The position numbers and the translations under genes are program-made. Shown here piece after piece: positions 11,509 through 21,194 of a stretch of 45,436 nt of DNA (position 1 is the first letter of the stretch; every line of letters starts with the position of its first letter). Source of the DNA: Gymnopilus junonius (lineage: Eukaryota; Basidiomycota; Agaricomycetes; Agaricales; Galerinaceae); the NCBI GenBank assembly GCA_015501075.1, contig JADNYJ010000273.1:1-45436 (forward strand), in the 5' to 3' direction. The notes under the pieces were generated by a model. It had not been told where the DNA came from. It saw nothing but the letters and a program-made list of their open reading frames with translations, and did not search any database.

Positions 11509-13708
11509 GTATGAAGACTGCTGGAACAACTCTTTCCAGCCTTCCCCCGGATTATTGTCAGCTGCCTTGTGCAGTGAGGCAAGTGAATGTGGCATATTAG
11601 GCCCCACAGCTACTGAAAGCTCAGTCACCATAAGGTGAGCTTGGTAGTGTATGCCCCATTTCAAGGAAGATAGGACATGATGAAGAGAGATGTGGCAGCT
11701 AGGGCCCCTGGTCCACCACTCCTTAAGGGCATGAATTACTGCCAAGGAATGACCCTGGCTGGAATGCACAGAGGCATCAAGCAGACTCCCCAAAGCTTTG
11801 GTGGAGTCCAACATGATAACAATGTAGTCACAATTATCCATGGCGCAAGCCCAGACAATTGCAGTACATAGGGAGTAAAGCTCAGCATCCTCTGCAAGAG
11901 CACTCCTGGCTGCATAGCGAGATGCATGCACCTCGACTCCCTGCCAAAATACAAGCAAAGCTGCAATAGCCTGCTTGTTGCGATCAGTGGGGTGACTACC
12001 ATTGCCGACACAAACCAGAGTGGACGGTTCCCGCTTCGAGGCTTCCCAGAAGTGGTCTAACCATTTGCGCCAGAGCCCAACCTTATCCTTGGGTGCCAGG
12101 TGATATCAAAGTGAATCCCATGATGTAACTCAAGGAATTGTGAACCAGGGCAGGCTTCTGGAGCAAAAGACTCCAGAGGCTTGCTAACAACATGGAGTGT
12201 ATCATCCACATACATAACAGTGCCCCAAACTTTAGCACATTGAGGGGCAGTCATAAAGGCAGCAGAGCGAGGGTGAGGTGTCACTCTTTTGGAATATGGT
12301 GCACTCAGTAAGGAGCACACTGGGTAAGTGTCTGACAGAGCTGCCATGTGCAGTATGCCCACAGCAGCAGCACATTTCAAGACTAAATGAATAGGGACAA
12401 GACCAGCAAGGGCCTTGATCCCTCCCATAGGGGAGGTGTGAAATGCACCCATAATCCAGAGTGCAGCATGCTGCTGCATGCTGGTCAGTAATTTAATGGT
12501 CCCCTGGCACTTAGCACCTTGAAAGAACCACAAACAAAGGCCATATGTTGCAATAGGCAACACACAAGACCTGTAAAGCAGATGCTTTTGCATGGGCATT
12601 AACCCCCTGGAAGAGTTACCAAGCATCCTTATCACCCTAATGGTGGTGAAGGACTTGGTAGAGTAGTACTGGATGTGTTCATGGAATGTCAATTTCCAGT
12701 CAAAGAAGAAACCCAAATACCACCAAAACAGTTTCAGGGTCAGATGTTTGTCCTGGGTATAGGCAGCATACCCTAAATCCATGGATGGATTGAACTCAGA
12801 ATGAGAATGATCAAAGTGGAATAACTCCATCTTGTCATGCTCAAGAGCGAGGGCAAACTTTGTGAAGAGTTCGAAGATCACCGCATAGGACCTTTTCAGG
12901 GCTATGCAGTTGTCGTCAAGTGTCTTTGACTGCACAATAAGTGTGCCATCATCAACATAAGAGAGCAGAGTGGTATCAGAAACCAACTCATTCTGCTTGA
13001 AGAGCTTCAGCACTGGTGCAAGGAAGAGTGCTGAGAGTACTGGGGACAAAGCAGAGCCCTGCCCCATGCTGACATCAGCTTGTTGGGGGTCAGATTGAAA
13101 ACTGTTCCAGGTGTAAGACGTGGAGTGGCTGACAAGGTATGATGAAAAGAATTCCACCATGTTAGGAGGGAAGCCTTGCTTCTTGAGAATCGCAATCAGC
13201 ACATCGTGATTGAGGGAAGGGAAGAACTGTGCCATGTTGAAGGCAATGACACTGGTCTTCAAGCCATGAGCCCATCCCGTGTGCACCAGGTGCATGAGGA
13301 GCAAGCCTGCATCTTCGGTGGAGCACTGGCACACTCCCCCGAGTTGGTTGGGATGAAAGATGTCATGCTTGACAGCATCGAACTGAATGCAGTTGGAAAG
13401 CATCTTTTCAACAAATTTGCCAAGGGTGTTCAGAAGCACAATGGGTCTGAGTGCCTTAGGCATGGAATACGAGGGTTTGTTTGGTTTGGGAATAATTACT
13501 GACAAAGACTCCTTAAAATGAGTCAGCCTATACCCAACCCAAAGGCAGGCATTAGCTAACTGTATGAACACCTGAAGACAGTGTTCATCATGAATGATCA
13601 CCTTAAGGTGTGATCACTTGATATGATCAGGACCCGGTGCCGAGTTGTTAGAACAGGATGCCAAAGCCTCTTTTAGTTCCAACAGAGAGAAGGTGGTCCA
13701 CTCTCGCA
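11509..13708 (-). pseudogene. LINE ORF2 reverse transcriptase-RNase H, duplicated copy A
   Basis: This is the proximal copy of the 2.2-kb tandem block. The longest open stretch is 13601-12057 (514 codons). It holds LRPIVLLNTLGKFVEKML, MAQFFPSLNHDVL, the intact reverse transcriptase active site SYVDDGTLIVQS, and GFFFDWKLTFHEH. RNase H continues in other frames at 12011-11479 (AEDAELYSLCTAIVW, MLDSTKALGS). It ends inside the RNase H C-terminal region (GWKELFQQSS) and is joined directly to the start of copy B (REWTAFSLLEL). The first RNase H acidic position reads GNGS instead of the usual D-G-S/A-S in both copies. Frameshifts near 12057 and a TGA near 13618 make it non-functional. Confidence 0.82.
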
Positions 13709-15428
13709 CTTCCATATCCAGAAGGGAGGTAAGGCTACTAATGTTGTACAGTCAGTCAGAGGCCAAGTTGTACATGCCATGAAGGGCATCCCAAAGGGAG
13801 GGCATATCACAGCAGGGCTGCCCATTAAACTGGATAGCCTCGGAGGGTGGCAACTTGTACTTTTTTTTTTTTTTTTAAATCAAGGATTTATATACTGGTG
13901 CGTGAAAGCAGTCCGGTCGCAGTTATACATACACCCAAAGTAAACTACTGTTAAACTACACCTAGTGTGAGACTGGCTTCTGCAGGCCAACTTGGGACCA
14001 CAAAACAGTGGACCCATACTCTCATTGATGCCCTGACTGAAGGGAGGGGTCCAACAAAGTGATGGAAGGGCACTGGAAGGGGGCCCGCCAGCCAAACCCA
14101 ACAGCCCAGGATGCACACGTACTGTGTTAGCCACTGAAGGCAGACCATTTCAGGTCACTGAAGTGGGGGGCCACACTTGTCTGTCAATAGCGCCAAAGCT
14201 CCAGAACCCAGACCCCCACCCTCAACCCAGCAAAGCTGAAGCCCGCCAAGTATTAGGACTCTGTTCTGAGCGCACCCCAAACCGGTGGCAACTTGTACTG
14301 CTGGATCCAGTTCATGAGATCCCAGGGGTGTTTGTTAGTAGTTGCAACATCATTGATGCATTCATCAAAGAACTTGCATTTAGCAGCTTTGACAGCTTTG
14401 CAAAATATCTTATAGTTATCGTGAGAGTTATCCTGCTGATAATTATTGAAAGAGTCCTCACATGAATTGTCCTACCAAGGGCGGGAGTGAGGGGAAATGC
14501 GGATCTCCTTGGAATACTTTTGCCAAGCATCCAAGAAGGCAGAAGCCATGTCCAAAGACACAGCTTCCACTTGATCTGGGGTGTCAATCAGCACAAAGGG
14601 ATCAATACCCTTGAGCTTCTCGATGATGGCCAACACAAAGTCAGCCAATTGATCCAGTGGCAGTGAGTACATCAGAACAGTTGTAGCCACTGGAGCAACT
14701 GAAATAGAACAGGCCAGTGGAACATGGTCCAATGGTCCATGCCACAGCTCACCTCACCGAGTGCCTGCAGACAGCTCCTCAGAAGGTTGAACAAAGATGA
14801 GGTTGATGACTGACTCTCATAATGATGGGTTCGCAGGGATGTGCATGGGACCAGGATTGACTGGGAGAGAGAGCATCAATCCCAGCATAGCTGCTGTGTT
14901 CAGCAGGTTGTTGGCCATCATATGATGATGCAGGACACCAGGGTCCCACTTGCTCAAGTGACAGTTGAAGTCACCCCCCATGTAATGGAACATTGGGAGA
15001 AAGTCAGCCTGCTCAGTGAGCAGGTCAATAGCCATGTGCTTATCATCAGAGTACACATTCAGTAAATTAATAACAGAATCTCCAGTGAAAAGAGATACTG
15101 CCATGATATCGTGGTGATCTATAAGATCATGTCACATAGCAGGGTGCCAGGGGTTCAACCTCATCAAGACATAGGTCAAAACATGCAGATGAATCCCAGT
15201 AGGGTCAGGGCAAACCATTACCTTCCAATCAGGATGGTTCAGGGCCCCAATAACTGCCTCATCTTCAGGATCTCTCGAAGACGGAGCTCATTGTATCTCA
15301 CACCAAGGCAGCTCTTGCAAGAAAATAATGTCAAAAGAATCTTTTAGATGGTCTAGTAGTATATCAATATGCCCATAATTCTGGTTACAATTGTATGAGA
15401 TAATTCTAATGTCCTCCTTTCTTCTCAT
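13709..15428 (-). pseudogene. LINE ORF2 N-terminus, APE endonuclease and linker (split by nested LINE)
   Basis: Endonuclease part of the same LINE. ORF2 starts at the ATG at 15426-15428 (MRRKEDIRIISYNCNQN). The motifs FLQELPW, GGDFNCHLSKWDPG and VINLIFVQP follow with several stops. The region after it (14732-14300; DQLADFVLAIIEKLKGIDPF) leads to the reverse transcriptase. The coding sequence is interrupted after QQYKLP by the nested element at 13861-14283 and resumes at 13846 as SEAIQFNGQPCCDMPSLWDA. The ORF1 stop and ORF2 start overlap as ATGA here, compared with TAATGA in the plus copy. Confidence 0.78.
13861..14283 (-). mobile_element. 5'-truncated LINE 3' end nested in LINE ORF2
   Basis: A 423-base insertion starts with a run of 16 T (poly(A) on the minus strand) and matches the LINE 3' UTR at 8570-8925. 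It carries about 75 extra bases (14015-14090) that the other copy lacks. It is flanked by a perfect 15-base direct repeat, GGTGGCAACTTGTAC, at 13846-13860 and 14284-14298. That is a target-site duplication typical of target-primed reverse transcription. Removing the insert and one repeat restores the ORF2 frame across the junction. A SINE that borrows the LINE tail is an alternative reading. Confidence 0.85.
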
Positions 15429-16129
15429 CGAGCTAGAGGAGGGATGTTAGATGTCAAGGTCTGAAGTGTGCAGCATTCACATACCTCACAGTATTTTGCA
15501 ACAATCCAGTCATGATCGAAGCAATGTTCCCAGAACTTGCAATTGCATCCTGTGGCAGGGTGCTCTCCCTGGCAGTTGGGGCAGCATGGCTTGTGGGGAT
15601 ATGGCTCACCCTTGGGAGTGGGGTGGCACATCCCATCAGAATCTGGCAGAGGCCAGTTGCAGCAAGGTGCAAGAGTGCGATGCTTGTTGGTGGTGTGGGG
15701 CCCTCTACATCATGCACAGCAGTGCTGGTGGGCTCTACAATCCTTGGTGAGGTGACCCCAGCACTAGCAGCATTGGCACATGGGGACACCTTGTCAGGCA
15801 GCAGCTGGCTTTACATAAAGCAGTTCATCCTTGTAGTGAAAAGCCTTGTTAAAAAGCATCTTCACGGTCCTTCCAGTCTGGGAGTCCCAGATTTCAAAGT
15901 AGCAATCGAACTTGGAGCTCTTTGCTGATTGATGTACGAGGCATGCATGCCCTGCAAAAGGTACACCTGAGAAGAGAGGGGCCCTTTCAAGCACCCTTTT
16001 AATATCAGTGACAGTAGTGACAGTCTTCTGGAAGACATCTGAGTAGTAAGGGACATCCAAAACCTTCAAGAAGGCTTTGGACATTGGCAGTCTGACCCAA
16101 GGCATCAACCCCTTATAATCATCAGAGGT
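15425..16129 (-). pseudogene. LINE ORF1 C-terminal half with zinc knuckles
   Basis: The ORF1 remainder of the 5'-truncated LINE begins at SDDYKGLMPWVRLPMSKAF (16129) and runs through the gag core (FEIWDSQTGRTVKMLFNKAF). It ends in the frame that closes at 15794. The zinc-knuckle region follows at 15789-15425 in shifted frames (CPNCQGEHPATGCNC, FWEHCFDHDWIVAKYCEVC). The segment is fused in frame to the upstream unknown gene, giving an artificial open frame from 16759 to 15794. Confidence 0.8.
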
Positions 16130-18761
16130 CAGCCCAGCCTGCCTCTGATGCTGCTTCCCTTTAGAATGGCCTTTGCCTCCTTGAGGAGATTCTGACCTAG
16201 ACCAACTTCTCCTCTTCTCTTTTCCATCTCTTTTCTTTTCCTTCTCCTTCTCCTTCTCCTTTCTTTCCCTTTCCTCCTTCTTCTGCTGTTTCTCCTTCTC
16301 CCAACATTTGATCCAATCACTAAGCTCCAAGAATGAATATGCCTGCTTCAAAAATCCCCAAACATGTTTGTCATCCTCCTGACTTGCATTGATAAGCTCG
16401 AGCCATTCAGCCATTTCTGGATAATTTTTGTCGACTTTGTCGAAGAGGGGGGCATAATTTGCATACCAAGTAGTCTTGCCAATGAAAAGCTTAATGATCA
16501 AATGTTCACTGTAATGAGGGAGGGAAACAGGCCAAGATCCAGAGTTGACAAGGTTCTTAGCAGTGTGAAGGGTCTTTTTACAAGCCAAGTACTTGGTCCA
16601 TGCAAAATGTAAGCCCTGCCACTTCTGAGCCATAATGCTCTCAGAGATACTGAATTCTTGCATAAACAGTGTCTTGACAATATCCGAAGGCCCAGAAGGA
16701 TCCTCAGATGGGCTTGGAGAAGGAGGTGCATCTTCCTGCACTCCAATAGACAAATGCAAAAGACCAACAGGAGTGATTGAATGGCTAGAGCGAGATCCAT
16801 TGCTGGAGCTAAATTGGGGGGGGGAAACCCAGCTGACATTGATTGACTAGGATCAAAGGTGGTCTGATATGATACAAAGTAAGTTCAAAACATAAACTTA
16901 ATTGAAGGTAAAACTTATGCAAAGAAGATGAAGAACATTTTTATCAACATTCTTGGTCCATTCAACAAAATCTTCATCCGTCAGTTTCTCTTTCACAATA
17001 TTCTCATAATGTCCTTTGATAATCTACTCAGAATCCTCAGCCACAAATAGACAATATTTCTTGTCTGTGAAAAGTTAGTTATAATTTATGGATAGACTAA
17101 ATCTAAGACATACTGTGAATGGGAGAATAATCTCTTCCAGTCCATTGTGCCACCTCCTGGATTGTTGAAAAGCTATCAATGTCTCAAGCCTTGATAGAAA
17201 ATGTGCTCTTTATTGACATAACATCAATGTTCACTGGATCATCATTGGAAATATAAATGTAGATATTGCCCATCTCTCAAGCAGCATAGCCTGGTTCTCA
17301 ATGAAAGTCAGCAATGGCAGCAGGAACATCTGCTATATTGGGATGATTCCCAGAGGCTTGTCCTTGCAAAACACTGCCATAAGAGCAAGAAGACCCATAT
17401 GCTGGTATATGTTCTTTCACAGTAGCAGAACAGGCAGGTGGGCTCACCATTTTAACATCTATCACATTAATTAATATATAAAAAGTAAATAATAATGTAA
17501 ATAAATTAATACCCTCATCAGGAATGTGCTTGGATGGAGGAGTACGGGGCTCAGACTGTGAGCAATGGGGTGGAGTCTGCTCTTGATGATGGTGATCCTC
17601 AGTGATGGGGGGCACTAACATCATGAGGACCACTGGGCCTCCTTTCTCAACCCTTACGTTCATGGGCAGGGGTGGGTGTTTTGTCCCTCCTGCAAATATT
17701 GTCTGGGCAAGGGAATGGGCCACGGCAGCATGGTGAACTGCAGCAGTGGAGATGGGCTGCAGTGGTGGGGAGTTGGGCTGCAGTGGTGGGGAGATAGGCT
17801 GCAGTGGTGCGGGGATGGGCTATGATGGCGAGGTGCTTGGGGTGCTCATGAACCACTGCCGTTGTTGCCATTGTCACTGTTTTCTTGGTCACCACCATTT
17901 TCTCTGTCCTTGTCATTGTCACTTTTGCCATTGTCATCCTTGCTGCCATTGTTGTTGTTGGTGTCATTGTCATTGTTGGTGTCATTGCCGCTGTTGCTGT
18001 CTCTTCACCTCCTTGATGAGGGGTCTGGAGTGGGGTTGGATGCAGGTGCTGGCTTCTTGCAGAGCCAGATGGATGTGGCAGCAGGGTGACACTGATGCTG
18101 CTGTTTTTGAGCACATGCTCAGCACTAGAAGAAGATGATATTAATAAATTAGTTGATTTAAAAAAAAAAGGAAAGGGGGGTGGGGTGGTACTCACGGCTT
18201 CAGCTGGGAAGCTGAGGGGATAATGGCAGCCCCATCCTCACGAGCATGGTCTACAGCTGTTTTCCTGCTTAAAACAATGTAGAATTAGTTTAAGAAAAAA
18301 AAATGGTGAGCAGGTACTCACCTTTTGGCTGCCTTGCCCTTCTTACCACCTTTGCTAGTCCCTTTCTGCAGGGTCATGGCGCAATCTTTGAGATTGGTAA
18401 GCTCATTGAGCTTGGGATCTCCCTTCTCCTCCTCCTCCTTCTCCTCCTCCTCCTCCTCCTTCTTCTCCTCCTCCTTCTCCTCCTCCTCCTCCTCCCCATC
18501 CTCTTCCCCATCCTCCTCTTCATCACCATCATGATCTGCCTGGTTCTTTGTGCCACATCATGCCCATTTTGTGGCTGGTTCAATTTTTTGTCTGCTCTGG
18601 ACCCCTGGCATTTGTGAGGCAGTTGCCTCCTGGTGGGTTATTGTCATGAGTTGGGGGGGCATGGTGGCATGGTGATTGTGGGGCAGGAAGGAGTGAGGTG
18701 GGGGGAGAAAGGAAGGCAGCAGCAGTGGTTGGGCATGGTGGGAGGAAACAAATGATGGCAT
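16130..18761 (-). pseudogene. Unrecognised multi-exon gene with acidic and K/E-rich tracts, cut by LINE
   Basis: I do not recognise this family. Reading down the minus strand, an open segment starts at 18761 (MPSFVSSHHAQP) and a TGA interrupts it near 18558. A Glu/Asp/Lys tract follows at 18530-18420, then DPKLNELTNLKDCAMTLQK. Plausible introns follow with good consensus: donor GTGAGTACC at about 18330 to acceptor TTTAAGCAG at about 18266, then GTGAGTACC at 18195 to TTCTTCTAG at 18128, keeping one frame across both. A Thr/Met/Asn-rich stretch and a region with Trp-to-stop codons follow (FH-stop-EPGYAA-stop-EMGN). The last part (16759-16135) has HYSEHLIIKLFIGKTTWYAN, YPEMAEWLELINAS and a K/E-rich tail, where the LINE cuts it. 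Multiple stops show decay. It may be a host gene or cargo of an old transposon. Confidence 0.5.
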
Positions 18762-18875
18762 GGCCGTTTCTATCCTATTCCAGAATCACCCGTCAGAGTT
18801 CAAATTCCATTCCAAGGCAATTGTCTGTGGCAATAAATTTTGCCTATATGATTGATTGATGCTTATACTCTAACT

Positions 18876-18957
18876 ATGATCTGATGGTGCAATGGTAAGC
18901 ACTGCTGGTTATCTGCCCTGAAGTTGTGGGTTCAATGCTGCCACTGTACTTTTTTTT
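18876..18957 (+). repeat. tRNA-like Pol III head (degenerate SINE or tRNA pseudogene)
   Basis: The segment has a box A-like TGGTGCAATGG and a box B-like GGTTCAATGCT about 45 bases downstream, ended by a run of T that could stop RNA polymerase III. AT-rich sequence follows. A cloverleaf cannot be closed properly, so this is not a working tRNA. A second box B-like string (GTTCAAATTCC) lies at about 18797. Confidence 0.3.
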
Positions 18958-18989
18958 CTTTATCAATTAAAATTAAATTAAATAAATAG

Positions 18990-19290
18990 AAGTGATTCCC
19001 TTGGAATTCCACTAGACTGACTAGAGTACCTATTACCAATTATTAATATTGGCTAAATGAGTATGCTCTAGGTGGACTCCAGGTGGACTCCGGCCAACCT
19101 TGATCATTTCCAGCTATACTCAAGATGGAATTTCGGAGTCTACTCAGATTTCTTCTGGACTCCAGTGGACTCTGGGTGGAATTCTCCAGGCAATTCAGCT
19201 ATACTGTAAGTGACATAGTATATGACTGGACTCCAGTGGATTTCCCAGGATTCTGGGTGGAGTCCACCAGAGTCTGGGAGGAATCTGTGG
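18990..19290. repeat. Repetitive CTCCAGGTGGACTCC-type segment
   Basis: Short related words recur in both orientations: GGTGGACTCC, CTCCAGTGGACTCTGGGTGG, ACTCCAGTGGATTTCC, GGGTGGAGTCCACCAG. The string CAGCTATACT also occurs twice (about 19111 and 19197). This is probably a decayed inverted-repeat element sitting beside the Ulp1 relic. No clean termini or target-site duplication were found. Confidence 0.35.
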
Positions 19291-19370
19291 ATGAGGGTGA
19301 AGACCTCTATGCATACATAATGATGCCCCAAAGGAAGCAGGTCATCTTCAAGGGACACTCTCTATTCAAA

Positions 19371-21194
19371 TTAATCAATCAGATTTGAGTGCATGTTTGA
19401 ACACAAATTACTTACTGCATCCATATCCCAATTAATGACATCAATGAATACAGAAATACACTCCTCAACCAGTTGATCGAAAGGGACAAGAATTATATCT
19501 GGCTTCACAAAGTGTCTGACAGCATTGACAGCAAGGATCCCACATAAAAAGCTATCTGTCTGCTGGGTAATAGGCATTGCTTCACATGTAAAATCCTGCT
19601 GAATGTGTGTCTGAATCCACCATCACAGGGCATCACAAATATTCTGACCTCCTACTCCTCCAAGTGAGTCCCTGTAAAAGATCTTCTCCTGGATGACGTC
19701 AATCACAATAGCCACCTAGTGGTTTTCTCCAATATTGACAACCCCATACAGCTTTGACTGGATCTGCTGCCTCAAGTCCTCTCCAGCTGCCCAAATGTGA
19801 TGAGCACCAGGCCTCTTGCCATTGTAAGTCAAACCATAGGCATGCAAATTGAGAAGTTTGTTGAGGAATCATGGTCCAATGACTATGCATATTGATGCTG
19901 TGACTTCACAAGAGAGCTGGCATTGAAGTTGTTTCAACTGCTGATCAATATGTGTCATCATAAGCCATGAATTGGAGAGGTATATGGCAAGAGAAACAGT
20001 CAGTTCAGGGTTGGAAAAGCCAACAATGTGACCAGCCCATGGAATAGAGAGGAGAAGACATTGGGCAACCTTGCAAAAGTGACATTGATCAGGTGATCAA
20101 TAAGATCCTTTATGTTTATTGAGCCAGTTCTCAGCCTTCACCCATGGCCCTCTTGCGTACCACCTTATCTGTGAGACTTCCAACCAGTAATGGATCACCC
20201 AGAGAGGAAAGTGTTTGTCGACCATCTGTAAGTAGGCAAAAATTACCAATTTGGCATTTTTGTTGACATGCTCAAGTTCAGATAGCAGATTAGGTGGGGG
20301 AATAGGGAGCTCCTTCAGTTGAACAGCAATCTCATCCTCAAGGATGTCAGGATCTTGTTCAGACCAGAATTGGATAGCTGTCATGGAAGCATCCTTTGTT
20401 TGAGGCAGAAGAGGGTATTTTAAGAACTCAGATATTGAAAGCTCAGGGTCTGGAAGAAGATTGAGTTGAAAGTGTGCAGGGATTTCTGTCAATTCCTCCA
20501 TGCTTGTGTCATCCTGGACAAAAGAGAGGTGAAAAGACTTTCAAGATTATCAATTTTTTGCCATCCAAGGCATTGGAAAATGCTACTACAAAATTGTCAT
20601 GATATTTATTTTTTCTGCCAGAGGAAGAGATTCACCTCTTCATCATGCATCCCAACCACCCTTGAAGAGCTGAAGAGTTGGCTGAAATGTGTCACTCATT
20701 ACACTGACCAAAGAGTTGGTCAGAAAAGGACAGTATTTCAGGACTGAAGTGTGCAAGGCTTCATTAAGCAAAGGGTATTGGTTCATGGTTTCTATGTTTC
20801 TAAAAATGGAGATAGGTTTGACTGTACTAGCTGGATCCTTGGCTATGCCTATAGTTTTGTCTGAGAATTCTGATTCCAATTCCAAGTCAGAGCTTTCAAT
20901 GGAACTATCCAACAGTGATAGCAATGAAGAGGAAGAGGGTGATTTGTCCATAGGAGGGGTACCAATCATTCCCTCATTCCCTTGATTTAAATTGGAGCCA
21001 GCTGGTTTCTTTTCCTTATCCAAGAGATCCAGGGCCTCAGCTATGGTGACCTTGTATATAATGTTTTGCAATATTCTCCAGGCAGGATTGGCTACCAGGT
21101 TGAATTTAGAAGGACTAGTAGGCTTAGGTTGATGAGATGATTTTGATAAAATAATTTTGGCCAATGACAAGGCTGTTGGTATTCCACTGGACAT
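19371..21194 (-). pseudogene. Ulp1-like (C48) cysteine peptidase pseudogene
   Basis: The distal part is a recognisable Ulp1/SENP-type SUMO-protease domain. It has the His motif GENH-stop-VAIVIDV (the stop replaces the usual Trp), the Asp motif IFYRDSLGG, then QTDSFLCGILAVNAVRHFV with the Gln and the catalytic Cys. The same frame runs back to 20501 (MEELTEIPAHFQ) with stops after NKHKGSY, after ICIVIGP, after GENH and after ICDAL. Several of these replace Trp. An upstream open piece at 21194-20643 (MSSGIPTALSLAKI, Ser/Asp/Glu-rich) may be a 5' exon. Ulp1-like proteases of this kind are carried by fungal KDZ (Kyakuja-Dileera-Zisupton) transposons, so this is probably transposon cargo. No transposase was seen nearby. 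Confidence 0.65.

Larger units (their letters stand above)
8570..16129 (-). mobile_element. LINE (Tad1-like) insertion with internal duplication and nested LINE
   Basis: This is a 7.6-kb minus-strand LINE. Its poly(A) end is the T-run at 8570-8582, inside Copia pol. Its truncated 5' end is at 16129, at a point equivalent to about 4123 in the plus copy. From 5' to 3' it contains the ORF1 C-terminal half, ORF2 endonuclease, reverse transcriptase and RNase H (a 2.2-kb block duplicated in tandem), a terminal zinc-like motif and a 3' UTR. A 423-base LINE 3' fragment is nested at 13861-14283. The outer flanks do not match: Copia on the left, an unknown gene on the right, and no target-site duplication that I can see. 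The insertion was therefore accompanied or followed by deletion or rearrangement. Confidence 0.82.

Noticed and set aside
17746..18138. Cys/His-rich plus-strand frame resembling a metallothionein-like protein
   Set aside because: Low-complexity antisense of the Thr/Met/Asn repeat in the minus-strand gene. It has no start context or conserved spacing.
18303..18617. Leu-rich plus-strand frame that looks like a membrane protein
   Set aside because: It is the reverse complement of a GAG/GAA (Glu) codon run in the minus-strand gene, hence CTC/TTC repeats. The minus strand has splice sites and frame continuity.
20690..20730. GACCAAAGAGTTGGTC palindrome near the Ulp1 relic, similar to the mariner-like TIR
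   Set aside because: Only a short core (AGAGTTGGTCAG) is shared. There is no second terminus or TA pair.
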